Below, in pieces: positions 16,734 to 25,820 of a stretch of DNA of 64,000 nt (within the stretch, counting starts at the first letter, position 1; the number at the start of each line of letters is the position of its first letter). Position numbers and translations under genes: made by a program. Origin of the DNA: CAWBRY01 sp963791295 (lineage in GTDB: Bacteria > Bacteroidota > Bacteroidia > Chitinophagales > Chitinophagaceae); contig CAWBRY010000001.1 in NCBI GenBank assembly GCA_963791295.1, positions 186,001-250,000 of the forward strand, given 5' to 3'. Under the pieces are notes generated by a model. It ran no database searches, was not told the origin of the DNA, and was given only the letters and a program-made list of their open reading frames with translations.

Positions 16734-18020
16734 ATGCTGCAGATCCATGTCATACGCCAGGACCCTGAATTTATAAAACAAAGATTGGCGATTAAAAATT
16801 TTGCCGAAACCGGCATCATCGATGAGATCATCGGCCTGGACATGGAAAGAAGAAAAGCTCAACTGGACCTGGATACACTGCAAGCCGACATCAATTCACG
16901 AAGTAAAGTGATTGGATCGCTGATTCAAAAGGGCAACAAAGAAGAAGCTGAAAAACTGAAGGGAGAGATTGCTCAACTAAAGCAACCCATTGCCCAGCTT
17001 TCTGAAAAACTAAAGGAGCTAGAAGTCAGGCAGGAACAATTAATCGTGCGCCTTCCTAATTTACCGTCGGACCAGGTTCCAGCCGGTAAAACTCCAGCCG
17101 ATAATATTACTGTCCGCGAAGGAGGAGGTAAACCTCAACTCAAATCCAACGCAATGCCCCATTGGGATCTGGCAAGAAAGTACGACATCATCGACTTTGA
17201 ATTGGGTAATAAGATAACTGGTAGCGGCTTTCCCGTATTCAAAGGCAAAGGTGCAAAATTGCAACGGGCATTGATCCAGTATTTCCTTGACTACAACATC
17301 AGTGCGGGGTATGCAGAATATTTGCCCCCTCTTATGGTAAATGAAGCAACAGCTTATGGCACGGGGCAACTCCCCGATAAGGAAGCACAGATGTATCATG
17401 TGCAGGAAGATAATTTCTATTTGATACCGACATCTGAAGTTCCATTAACAAATGTGTACAGAGATGAAATGGTAAAGGAAGAAGAATTGCCTATCAAGAT
17501 GACAGCATATACGCCGTGCTTTCGAAGGGAAGCCGGGAGCTACGGAAAGGATGTAAGGGGACTGAACCGGGTGCATCAATTTGATAAGGTGGAAATTGTT
17601 CAGTTAGTCCATCCTTCAAAAAGTTATGAAGTATTGGAAGAAATGGTCAATCATGTTGAGAAATTACTTCAGACCCTCGGACTTCCTTATCGGATTCTAA
17701 AATTGTGCGGAGGTGATATGAGCTTTGCATCGGCGCTCACCTATGATTTTGAAGTATACAGTGCTGCGCAGGACAAGTGGTTGGAGGTAAGTTCGGTCAG
17801 CAACTTCGAAACTTTCCAGACGAATAGAATGAAGATCCGCTTTAAATCTCCGTCAGCGGGCAAGGATAGCAAATCCCAGCTTATCCATTCGTTGAATGGT
17901 AGTTCATTGGCATTGCCCCGAATTGTTGCGTGCTTATTGGAAAATAATCAAACTGAAAATGAGATTCTTTTGCCGGAGGTGCTTCATTCTTATTTTGGCA
18001 TGGGCTCGATTAAGTTGTGA
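16734..18020 (+). CDS. serS: Seryl-tRNA synthetase
   Basis: A 428-residue class II aminoacyl-tRNA synthetase that charges tRNA-Ser in the cytoplasm. The N-terminal long antiparallel coiled coil (about residues 30-105) contacts the long variable arm of the tRNA. The catalytic domain shows motif 2 (TPCFRREAGSYGKDVRGL) with the following VHQFDKVE, and motif 3 (NGSSLALPRIVACLLEN) near the C-terminus. The segment LEVSSVSNFETFQTNRM is also typical. Length is normal. It is a single gene from its own TAnnTTTG promoter. Confidence 0.97.
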   Translation: MLQIHVIRQDPEFIKQRLAIKNFAETGIIDEIIGLDMERRKAQLDLDTLQADINSRSKVIGSLIQKGNKEEAEKLKGEIAQLKQPIAQLSEKLKELEVRQEQLIVRLPNLPSDQVPAGKTPADNITVREGGGKPQLKSNAMPHWDLARKYDIIDFELGNKITGSGFPVFKGKGAKLQRALIQYFLDYNISAGYAEYLPPLMVNEATAYGTGQLPDKEAQMYHVQEDNFYLIPTSEVPLTNVYRDEMVKEEELPIKMTAYTPCFRREAGSYGKDVRGLNRVHQFDKVEIVQLVHPSKSYEVLEEMVNHVEKLLQTLGLPYRILKLCGGDMSFASALTYDFEVYSAAQDKWLEVSSVSNFETFQTNRMKIRFKSPSAGKDSKSQLIHSLNGSSLALPRIVACLLENNQTENEILLPEVLHSYFGMGSIKL

Positions 18021-18060
18021 GTGATGAGTCACAATTCCAATAATCAATAATTAATAATCC
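18015..18060. repeat. Composite intergenic repeat between convergent genes
   Basis: TTGTGAGTGATGA (overlapping the serS stop) is followed by an AATAATCAATAATTAATAATC-like stretch. The same two parts, in the same relative order, occur in reverse complement at 48089-48175. Confidence 0.5.
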
Positions 18061-18067
18061 GAATACT

Positions 18068-19117
18068 CTATCTGGTATCTTGGATTTTCTTTATTCTTCG
18101 GTTCATTACATAAAACCATCCTGGAGGGATCAGCGATAGTATCATCATTCCGGGATATCCCGTAGGCATCTGGGGAGAGTCATCATGATGCCGAAGCACC
18201 TGGTATTTCCTGCTGGCCAGGTAATGATGATCACTATGACGACTTAATTCAAACAGGATCATTCGGCCGATCACATGATCACTGTTCCAGCTATGTTCGG
18301 GCATGGCTCTTTCATAGTTTCCCTGGCCGGTCGATTTTCTCTGCAATCCGTAGTGTTCGATGTAGTTCACTGTCTCTAATAATAATATGCCGATTATGGC
18401 GGCGCATAAGTAATAAAGGGTTATCAGCCATCCAAACAACAAAAAGATCGCCAATACAAATACCAATTGAATGAAATGAATTTGTATCATCTCATTCTTC
18501 CATGAAAAAATGTTCATGCCTTTTTTCTTTCGATCACTATTGGCAATGCGCCAGGCGCTTAGATAGCTGAATATGATCGTCCGGAAATAAAAGGTATATA
18601 TCCATTCACCATAACGCGCACTGCTGGGATCTTCCGGGGTAGCCACTCTTTTATGATGTCCCCTATTGTGTTCAATGTAGAAATGCATATAGAGTGATGT
18701 GATCAATAGTGCCTTAGCCAGGGTCTGTTCGAAGACATTCACACGATGTCCCAATTCATGCCCTACATTGATCCCGAAAATTCCGCATAAAAGGCCCATC
18801 ACCCAAATCCGGCCAACTATATCATACCAACTAAGCGACTCATCTCTCATCGATTGAAGAAAAACGTACAAAGCAACCCATTGAAAAACGACTACCGCAT
18901 ACAATAGCCAATCATAGGTCTGGTCCTTCTTTGCCAGCTCTTCTTCAGCGACACTCATATTACGAGGATTGGATTTCACAAATAATTCCAGCAGGGGAGT
19001 GATGAACCAGGCCAGGACCAGAGGCAGCCAAACGATCCAACCATGCGAACGGAAGGATAAAAGAGCGCCAAAAAAGAATACTAAAGGCAAGGCGAATTTT
19101 AAAGCTCTGAGCCGCAT
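18068..19117 (-). CDS. AlkB-like integral-membrane diiron hydroxylase (alkane 1-monooxygenase family)
   Basis: A 349-residue membrane protein with all the histidine clusters of the AlkB hydroxylase group: GHELGHR near residue 120, EHNRGHH near 150, NYIEHYGL near 230-240, and LSRHSDHH near 300. Hydrophobic spans occupy about 5-50, 70-90, 100-120 and 200-235. These enzymes use a non-heme diiron centre and rubredoxin electrons to hydroxylate terminal carbons of alkanes or fatty acyl chains. No rubredoxin gene is adjacent. In a non-hydrocarbonoclastic bacterium the substrate may be a fatty acid or lipid. The ATG at 19117 was preferred over a TTG two codons upstream. Confidence 0.88.
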   Translation of the reverse strand: MRLRALKFALPLVFFFGALLSFRSHGWIVWLPLVLAWFITPLLELFVKSNPRNMSVAEEELAKKDQTYDWLLYAVVVFQWVALYVFLQSMRDESLSWYDIVGRIWVMGLLCGIFGINVGHELGHRVNVFEQTLAKALLITSLYMHFYIEHNRGHHKRVATPEDPSSARYGEWIYTFYFRTIIFSYLSAWRIANSDRKKKGMNIFSWKNEMIQIHFIQLVFVLAIFLLFGWLITLYYLCAAIIGILLLETVNYIEHYGLQRKSTGQGNYERAMPEHSWNSDHVIGRMILFELSRHSDHHYLASRKYQVLRHHDDSPQMPTGYPGMMILSLIPPGWFYVMNRRIKKIQDTR

Positions 19118-19228
19118 ATTCAAATGTAAAAAATAACCGCCTGGTTTTTACGTTTAACAAAATATTGCCTTCCCCGGATGTTAAACTTGATATCTTCATA
19201 AGAGTCTGAAATCAAACTAAATTCCTTC

Positions 19229-20701
19229 ATGTCACTGAGCAACCAGCTAAGAAATCAGCACCTGATGTGGCGGGCCGGCTTTGGCCCTGCCGTCGAGCAG
19301 CTGGCAGACCTCCCCGAATACACTACAAAGGAATTCTATAAAGGCCTGGTAAAAGCGTCTGGCAAAAAACCGGAATATATCAATGTAGCGGATGATTATT
19401 TGCAAGGGCTTTATATGGGTATTGAAGAGATAGGCCGGCAACAAATGAAAGAGATGGACAAGGATCAAAAAAAGATGATCCGTCAAAAAAGTCGTGAAGG
19501 CGTTCGCAACTTGAACTTGTACTGGTTACATGAGATGGTCAATAGCGGCGCTCAACTGAGAGAAAAAACAGCGTTCTTCTGGCACGGTCATTTTGCCTGC
19601 CGCAACCTGAATATATTTTATCAGCAAGGGCTGCTGGATATCATCCGGAGAAATGCCACCGGAAATTTTAGGGACCTTCTCAAAGAAGTTTCGAAATCGG
19701 CGGCAATGCTCAACTTCTTAAATAACCAGCAAAACAGGAAAGACCACCCCAATGAAAACTTTGCCCGCGAAGTGATGGAGCTGTTTACGCTTGGTCGCGG
19801 CAACTATAATGAGCATGATGTGAAGGAAGCAGCAAGAGCATTCACCGGATGGAGTGCCAATGTGAAAGGAGACTTTGTTTTTCGTCGTTTTCAACATGAC
19901 ACCGGAACAAAATCAGTTCTTGGCAAGTCCGGAAACTTTGACGGGGATGAAGTGTTGGACATCTTATTGGAACAAAAACAAACAGCAAGGTTCATTGTGC
20001 AAAAGATGTATAGATTTTTTGTAAATGAACAGGCGGACCAGGAAAAAATTGATTGGCTGGCAGATCGGTTTTACAAAAATCACTATGAGATCGGACCTCT
20101 GCTGGAAGACATCTTTACCAGCGAATGGTTTTATGATGAAAAGAATATCGGGGCCAAAATAAAGTCGCCGGTGGAATTACTGGTCGGAATTCAAAGAATG
20201 CTTCCAATGGAATTGGAATACAAAGAAGTTCTTCTGCTATTACAACGAGTCCTCGGTCAACTTCTGTTCTACCCACCGAATGTCGCTGGCTGGCCCGGAG
20301 GCAAAGCATGGGTAGACAGCTCGTCGCTGATGATGCGGATGCGCATTCCACAATTAATTTCCGACAATGATGAATTCAATGTAAAGCCCAAGGCCGACGA
20401 TGACCAGATGATGGGGCGTTCGGACGATGAAACCGACAAGGGGAGTACAAAAACAGCAAAGGCCGGACGTCGCATCAATCAACCCATTCATGCCAATGTC
20501 GACTGGCAACTTTATCTCAGAAATTTTGATCCGGTATCCAAAGAAAATATTCTGGATGCCGCCTCCAAAATATTGCTACAAACCAAAAATGGGGTAAGCC
20601 CCGACGTTATAAAACAATATTCCGATCTATCCGGCAGGGAAAACTTTATTAAAACGGCAACTATACAGATTATGAGCACTCCGGAATACCAACTTTGTTA
20701 A
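19229..20701 (+). CDS. DUF1800 domain protein
   Basis: A 490-residue protein that matches DUF1800 over nearly its full length. Typical phrases are WRAGFGP, TAFFWHGHFACRNLNIFYQQ, NFAREVMELFTLGRGNYNEHDVKEAARAFTGW and the C-terminal NVAGWPGGKAWVDSSSLM. The biochemical role is unknown; members are often secreted and always travel with a DUF1501 gene, as here (10-bp gap to the next gene). No clear signal peptide is visible. A lysine/aspartate-rich linker of about 35 residues precedes the last domain. Confidence 0.9.
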   Translation: MSLSNQLRNQHLMWRAGFGPAVEQLADLPEYTTKEFYKGLVKASGKKPEYINVADDYLQGLYMGIEEIGRQQMKEMDKDQKKMIRQKSREGVRNLNLYWLHEMVNSGAQLREKTAFFWHGHFACRNLNIFYQQGLLDIIRRNATGNFRDLLKEVSKSAAMLNFLNNQQNRKDHPNENFAREVMELFTLGRGNYNEHDVKEAARAFTGWSANVKGDFVFRRFQHDTGTKSVLGKSGNFDGDEVLDILLEQKQTARFIVQKMYRFFVNEQADQEKIDWLADRFYKNHYEIGPLLEDIFTSEWFYDEKNIGAKIKSPVELLVGIQRMLPMELEYKEVLLLLQRVLGQLLFYPPNVAGWPGGKAWVDSSSLMMRMRIPQLISDNDEFNVKPKADDDQMMGRSDDETDKGSTKTAKAGRRINQPIHANVDWQLYLRNFDPVSKENILDAASKILLQTKNGVSPDVIKQYSDLSGRENFIKTATIQIMSTPEYQLC

Positions 20702-20711
20702 ACGCCACTAA

Positions 20712-21914
20712 ATGCTGATCAAAAGAAAACAATTCATACAAATAGGATCCCTGGCAACGGCTACGATGATGTTGCCTAAATTCCTGAAAGCATTTGAAAG
20801 CAGGACCCCCATTGTGCCGCCGGGAAATAAGGTCGTCGTCATTTTACAACTGGGCGGTGGCAACGACGGTCTGAATACCGTCATCCCCATAAGAAATGAT
20901 CTCTACTATAAAGCGCGGCCGAAACTGGGAATTGAAAAAACAAAGGCACTGTCCGTCACCGATGAAGTAGGACTTCATCCTGCGCTAACAGGATTTAAAG
21001 AGCTTTTTGATAGTGGATCACTGGGAATTCTAAATAGCGTTGGTTATCCGAATCCTGATCGCTCGCATTTTCGGAGTATGGATATCTGGCAAACGGCAAC
21101 CTCCAGTACAGAGTATTCTAATACAGGTTGGGTGGGCCGCTACCTGGATGCGCAATGTGCCGGTTGTGATAAACCGACCCACGCTATCGAGATCGATGAT
21201 ATATTGAGCCTTGCGATGAAAGGCGACAACCTGAAAGGTATTGCTGTAAAGGATCCCCGCCGGCTATATGGTACAGCGAATGAAAAATTTTTCCGCGATG
21301 TATTGAAGAATCGCCGGGATGAGGCAGGCGAGCAGCCTGTCGATTATCTCTACAAGACAATGGCAGAGACACTATCATCGGCCGACTATATTTTTCAGCA
21401 GAGTAAAGTCCATCCCTCAAAGGCAGAATATCCGAAGACCGAGCTGGGCAATAGTATGAAGACAATTGCTTCCCTGATCTTTTCCGAAATCAATACCAAA
21501 GTTTATTACGTGTCGCTGGGAAGTTTTGATACCCACATAAATCAACAATTCCAGCAACAGCGGTTGTTTACCGAGATGAATGAAGCAGTCACATCATTTG
21601 TAAAGGACCTGAAAGCAAACAACCGGTTCAATGATGTCTTGCTTTTTACCTTTTCCGAATTCGGTAGGAGGGTGGAACAAAATGCGAGCGGAGGCACCGA
21701 CCATGGCACCGCCAACAATATGTTCCTTATCAGCGGCGGACTTAAGCAAAAAGGCTTACTTAATGCCTTACCCAATCTGGCCGACCTGGACGAAGGCGAC
21801 CTCAAATACCAGGTTGATTTTAAGAATGTTTATGCAACGGTCTTGAATAGATGGCTCAATGCAGAAGATCAATTGGTGTTGGGAAAGAAATTTGAATACC
21901 TGAATTTCATTTAG
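20712..21914 (+). CDS. DUF1501 domain protein (alkaline-phosphatase-fold, exported)
   Basis: A 400-residue protein. The N-terminus (MLIKRKQFIQIGSLATATMM) resembles a Tat-like export signal with a weak basic region. The DUF1501 domain is related to the sulfatase/alkaline phosphatase fold, with the diagnostic QLGGGNDGLNTVIP, YPNPDRSHFRSMDIWQT and TFSEFGRRVEQNASGGTDHGTAN. In this set GGTDHG carries potential metal ligands. The enzyme activity of the family has not been shown. It forms an operon with the DUF1800 gene; the pair may form one exported complex. It is convergent with the OPT transporter, with a 13-bp gap. Confidence 0.9.
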   Translation: MLIKRKQFIQIGSLATATMMLPKFLKAFESRTPIVPPGNKVVVILQLGGGNDGLNTVIPIRNDLYYKARPKLGIEKTKALSVTDEVGLHPALTGFKELFDSGSLGILNSVGYPNPDRSHFRSMDIWQTATSSTEYSNTGWVGRYLDAQCAGCDKPTHAIEIDDILSLAMKGDNLKGIAVKDPRRLYGTANEKFFRDVLKNRRDEAGEQPVDYLYKTMAETLSSADYIFQQSKVHPSKAEYPKTELGNSMKTIASLIFSEINTKVYYVSLGSFDTHINQQFQQQRLFTEMNEAVTSFVKDLKANNRFNDVLLFTFSEFGRRVEQNASGGTDHGTANNMFLISGGLKQKGLLNALPNLADLDEGDLKYQVDFKNVYATVLNRWLNAEDQLVLGKKFEYLNFI

Positions 21915-21927
21915 CCCAAATTTGTTA

Positions 21928-23976
21928 TCACATAATTCTTCTGCGGTTGGTCGCGAACCGGTAAAGCACGTATCCCATAAAGGCAAAGAATAGAATTCCT
22001 AACAAATAATATCCTGTTTGCCCCAGACCTTTCATAAGACCGGCCTGCATACTAAAATGTTCTAATCCTTCGGCAATGGATCTTGGGATATCGAGGAATG
22101 CAAAAATCACTCCCATTAAAGCACCTCCTGCGACTAACCCCGTTGCAAAGAGATTGCCTCGTTCAAGATCTTCTTCACCTTCGTGCGCTGTTTGCTTTCT
22201 TTTTTTCTTCACGTAATTGGCTATTCCGCGAATCGCTCCTCCAATATATATGGGTAAGGTGGTTGAAAGCGGAAGGTAAACGCCCACGGCGAAACTCAAT
22301 GATTTAATTCCACAAAGCTCCATCACAATGGCGAGGCAGGCGCCAACGATGACAAAATTCCAGTCGAGGTTAAAAGATAGAATGCCCTTTATGAGAGTGG
22401 CCATGAGCGTGGCTTGCGGCGCATTGTATTTACTGCCGATAGCATGTTCAATGCCCTGTGCCTGTAAGGCGACATCCGGTGTGTCCAAAACTTTTACCGT
22501 AAGCCCAATAACGACTGATGAAACGATCGCACCTATGAATAAGCCAAGTTGTTGATATCGGGGAGTAGCTCCCACCAGGTATCCTGTCTTCAGGTCCTGA
22601 GATGTGGCGCCTGCATTAGCGGCAGCTATACAAACCATTCCGCCTACTACAAGTGCCATAGCCTCGTATCCCTTGCCACTCCAACCGATAGCAATGAATA
22701 TAAGACAGGTGCTCATCACTGTGGCAATGGTCATTCCTGAAATAGGATTGTTGGTGGTCCCGATCAACCCAACGATGCGTGATGAAACAGTGACGAAAAA
22801 AGCGCCGAAAATGATGATGAGTATGCCAACAAGTAACTTGCTGAAAAAATTGTTACCCGGGATCATTGGCAACAACGCTATTAATATTACCAATGCAATA
22901 CATCCGAATAAAACCACTTTAATATTCAGATCTCTTTCTGTCCTCAGCGTTGACCCGGTTGATCTATTCCGGACCGCAGCAATACCTTGTTTGAACGACG
23001 ATATGATGGTGGGAATCGTTTTTAAAAGCGTGATGAAACCTCCCGCCGCTACAGCACCGGCTCCTATTTGGCGGATATACGCACGGTAGATAGCTTCGGC
23101 TTTGTCAGCAAAGGTTTGATTGCCCGGGTCCCAGGCTCCATATCGTTGCGTGGCTTGCGCCACATCATTGATTAATCCGAGTTTCAATTGTTGGACTGCT
23201 ACCACGCTATCGGGAATGAGTGAGGATAAAAGGGGGATGAGCACCAGCCAACTCAATACACCACCGGCGACTAAAACGCCTGCTATCCTGGGACCAATAA
23301 TATAACCAACACCCATGTATTCCGGAGTAATATCTGCGGATAAGGTAGCCGATGGAAAGAATTTGTTCCGGGCAGTTGTAAATAATGGCGTTTCAGCAAC
23401 GACCTTGAACATTTTTTGAAAAAGAGCATATACAAATGCAAACCCTAATCCATAAAAAGCAGTTTTTGCAAACTCTCCTCCTTTTTCACCAGCCTTTAAG
23501 ACAGAAGCGCAGGCCGTGCCTTCGGGATACGGCAGCGTGGCATGTTCATTCACGATGAGAGAACGGCGGAGTGGGATCATCATCAACGTTCCCAGCATTC
23601 CTCCGAAAACTGCAAGAATGAAGATGACGACATATTCAAAGTAATTGGCGGCCGAAGAGGATGAAAGAAACAAGAAGCCGGGTAGTGTGAACACAACTCC
23701 GGAGGCAATGCTTTCTCCTGCACTTCCCGTTGTTTGGATAATATTATTTTCTAAAATGGTAGTCTTGAAGAACCGGCGACCAATGGTAATGGCCATTACT
23801 GCGATAGGAATAGAAGCGCTCACGGTGAGTCCGGCTTTCAACGCCAGGTACACATTTGCGGCGCCAAAAAGAATTCCGAAGATACCTCCCATCACCAGCG
23901 CTTTCACGGTGAACTCTCTCATGTTGGAGTCAGGAGCAACGAACGGCTTGAATTGGCCGGATGGGGATTCGGTCAT
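21928..23976 (-). CDS. OPT-family oligopeptide transporter
   Basis: A 682-residue membrane protein with about 14-16 hydrophobic spans. The family start is clear (FTVKALVMGGIFGILFGAANVYLALKAGLTVSASIP), as are the internal PYPEGTACASVLKAGEKGG and GATSQDLKTGYLVGATPRYQQ motifs. OPT proteins take up oligopeptides, and in some bacteria and plants metal-chelates, by proton symport across the inner membrane. It is the second gene after a POT peptide transporter on the same strand, with a 49-bp gap, suggesting joint peptide uptake. Confidence 0.93.
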   Translation of the reverse strand: MTESPSGQFKPFVAPDSNMREFTVKALVMGGIFGILFGAANVYLALKAGLTVSASIPIAVMAITIGRRFFKTTILENNIIQTTGSAGESIASGVVFTLPGFLFLSSSSAANYFEYVVIFILAVFGGMLGTLMMIPLRRSLIVNEHATLPYPEGTACASVLKAGEKGGEFAKTAFYGLGFAFVYALFQKMFKVVAETPLFTTARNKFFPSATLSADITPEYMGVGYIIGPRIAGVLVAGGVLSWLVLIPLLSSLIPDSVVAVQQLKLGLINDVAQATQRYGAWDPGNQTFADKAEAIYRAYIRQIGAGAVAAGGFITLLKTIPTIISSFKQGIAAVRNRSTGSTLRTERDLNIKVVLFGCIALVILIALLPMIPGNNFFSKLLVGILIIIFGAFFVTVSSRIVGLIGTTNNPISGMTIATVMSTCLIFIAIGWSGKGYEAMALVVGGMVCIAAANAGATSQDLKTGYLVGATPRYQQLGLFIGAIVSSVVIGLTVKVLDTPDVALQAQGIEHAIGSKYNAPQATLMATLIKGILSFNLDWNFVIVGACLAIVMELCGIKSLSFAVGVYLPLSTTLPIYIGGAIRGIANYVKKKRKQTAHEGEEDLERGNLFATGLVAGGALMGVIFAFLDIPRSIAEGLEHFSMQAGLMKGLGQTGYYLLGILFFAFMGYVLYRFATNRRRIM

Positions 23977-23990
23977 GAGGATGTTTTTTT

Positions 23991-24020
23991 AGATGCTTGA
24001 TACTAGATGCTGGATACTGG
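23991..24020. repeat. Short degenerate direct repeat between OPT and POT genes
   Basis: The unit GATGCTTGATACTA / GATGCTGGATACTG is present twice in tandem, in the 49-bp gap between two co-directional transporter genes. Confidence 0.45.
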
Positions 24021-24025
24021 ATAAA

Positions 24026-25684
24026 TCACACCGCCGACCCTGTCTTATCTTTTACAATCTTGTCCAGGGATTTCACTTTGGTAAATATTAAAAGTCCACC
24101 CGCAATAGCCGCAATGGTGATAATTCCAAAGAATATTTTTTTGTCAGGTATCTTATCCCAAAAACTCGCCATCACTCCAGCCACCTTGCCTCCTAAAGAA
24201 GTGGAAAGGAACCAACCTCCCATCATCAATGCAGTGAGCCGCGGTGGTGCGATCTTAGAGACAAAGGAAAGTCCTATCGGGCTCAAAGAAATTTCGCTGA
24301 CGGTAAAGATGCCATACGTAAGAAACAGCCAGATTGCACTTGTCTTATGTGTATAAATGCTGGGGACAGACATTACAGCGATGACCATGACGAGCGCACT
24401 GACGCCGGAAATGATCAATGCCCATGCAAACTTGCTCGCTGTAGAAACCGGCCTTCCTCGTCGGGCCATAAAGGCGAAGAAAGAAATGAGGAGTGGAGTA
24501 AGAACGACAATAAAGAATGGATTAATAGATTGATATAATTCTGTGTTGGCCAATTTTTCCGATCCGTCACCGGGCCATTTATCCTTCGGAACATTGTCAA
24601 AATAAGGATCAGGACCTGTAGTCATTACTGGTTTTGCGGCCGCATCGACTACCGGCCTTAGCAGCGAATCTAGCTGTTCGACAGGTCTGGTTTCTGTCGT
24701 CGCCGTTTGCACCATGTAAATCGCATCAGCCGGCTTTTCAAGAAATTTTGGAATTTGACGATCGGTATGCCTGTCGGCCCAAATAGTTAGTCCCGTCGAA
24801 TTTTGGTTATAGATCGTCCAAAATATAATGGACACAGTAAATATGAATAATAACGCACCAATACCTTTTTTGTCCTGGGCATCACCCTTCCTCCAAAGAC
24901 TTACATAAAAATATACTATTGGAACACAGGCAAAGATGAACGCATCATTAGAATCAGAACCTGTTAGATTGCCCGGGATGATCCAACCAACAAGAGCGAA
25001 AATGATCATTGGCAGAAAAACAGAACCCAGGATACGTGAAATAGGCATATCTCCGGGCTGCATTGGCTTCCTTACATCAAATTCCTTGACCTGTTTAATG
25101 TTTACTGCCAGCCAAATAATGCCGATGATCAACCCAACGCCTGCCGCCCCGAATGCATAGCGCCAATCGTATTTATTCCTCATCACGGCGGCGACAAAAT
25201 TGCATACCAGGGCACCGATATTTATGCCCATGTAAAAAATATTATAGGCGTTGTCCTTTAGCGGCCTTAGTGATTCTTTATTATAAATTATTCCCAGCAG
25301 TGTAGAGATATTAGGTTTAAAAAAACCATTTCCGACAATGATCAATCCGAGTGAAGTATACATCGCCGTATTGCCGGGCAGGGTAAGTCCGAGGTAACCG
25401 GCGGCCATTAAAGTGCCGCCAAGAAAAATAGAACGTAGATATCCGAGGTAGCGGTCCGCGATGAGTCCGCCGATAAATGGAGTTAGATAGACCAGGGCTA
25501 TGAAAGTACCGACCACATCCGCGCCCATTGCGTTTGATAAACCCTTACCACCTGTCGTAGAATCGGTGAGGTATAGTAGTAATATCCCCACCATCAAATA
25601 GTAACCAAATCGCTCCCACATTTCCGTAAAAAAAAGAACATACAATGCTCTTGGGTGTTTGCCGGCTGGTGGAGGTTGGGTCAT
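24026..25684 (-). CDS. POT/PTR2-family proton-dependent peptide transporter
   Basis: A 552-residue MFS-fold membrane protein. The N-terminal signature FTEMWERFGYY gives the proton-coupling ExxERFxYY motif of the POT family (near residues 20-30). GNGFFKPNISTLLG and the later FTVSEISLSPIGLSF are the second and third family signatures. About 14 spans are visible, with a large periplasmic or cytoplasmic insert at about residues 290-380, larger than in E. coli DtpA and common in Bacteroidota. It imports di- and tripeptides with protons. It is divergent from purD and upstream of the OPT gene. Confidence 0.94.
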   Translation of the reverse strand: MTQPPPAGKHPRALYVLFFTEMWERFGYYLMVGILLLYLTDSTTGGKGLSNAMGADVVGTFIALVYLTPFIGGLIADRYLGYLRSIFLGGTLMAAGYLGLTLPGNTAMYTSLGLIIVGNGFFKPNISTLLGIIYNKESLRPLKDNAYNIFYMGINIGALVCNFVAAVMRNKYDWRYAFGAAGVGLIIGIIWLAVNIKQVKEFDVRKPMQPGDMPISRILGSVFLPMIIFALVGWIIPGNLTGSDSNDAFIFACVPIVYFYVSLWRKGDAQDKKGIGALLFIFTVSIIFWTIYNQNSTGLTIWADRHTDRQIPKFLEKPADAIYMVQTATTETRPVEQLDSLLRPVVDAAAKPVMTTGPDPYFDNVPKDKWPGDGSEKLANTELYQSINPFFIVVLTPLLISFFAFMARRGRPVSTASKFAWALIISGVSALVMVIAVMSVPSIYTHKTSAIWLFLTYGIFTVSEISLSPIGLSFVSKIAPPRLTALMMGGWFLSTSLGGKVAGVMASFWDKIPDKKIFFGIITIAAIAGGLLIFTKVKSLDKIVKDKTGSAV

Positions 25685-25820
25685 ATAATTATTTTAGGTT
25701 TACAATCAACGTTATAAGAATCCAATGTACAGAAATTTAGGCACCCAAAAATATTTCGGATTATCTTTAACCAGCTGTACCGCTATTCGCAAGTCATTAA
25801 AATCCAGCTACTGAACCAAC

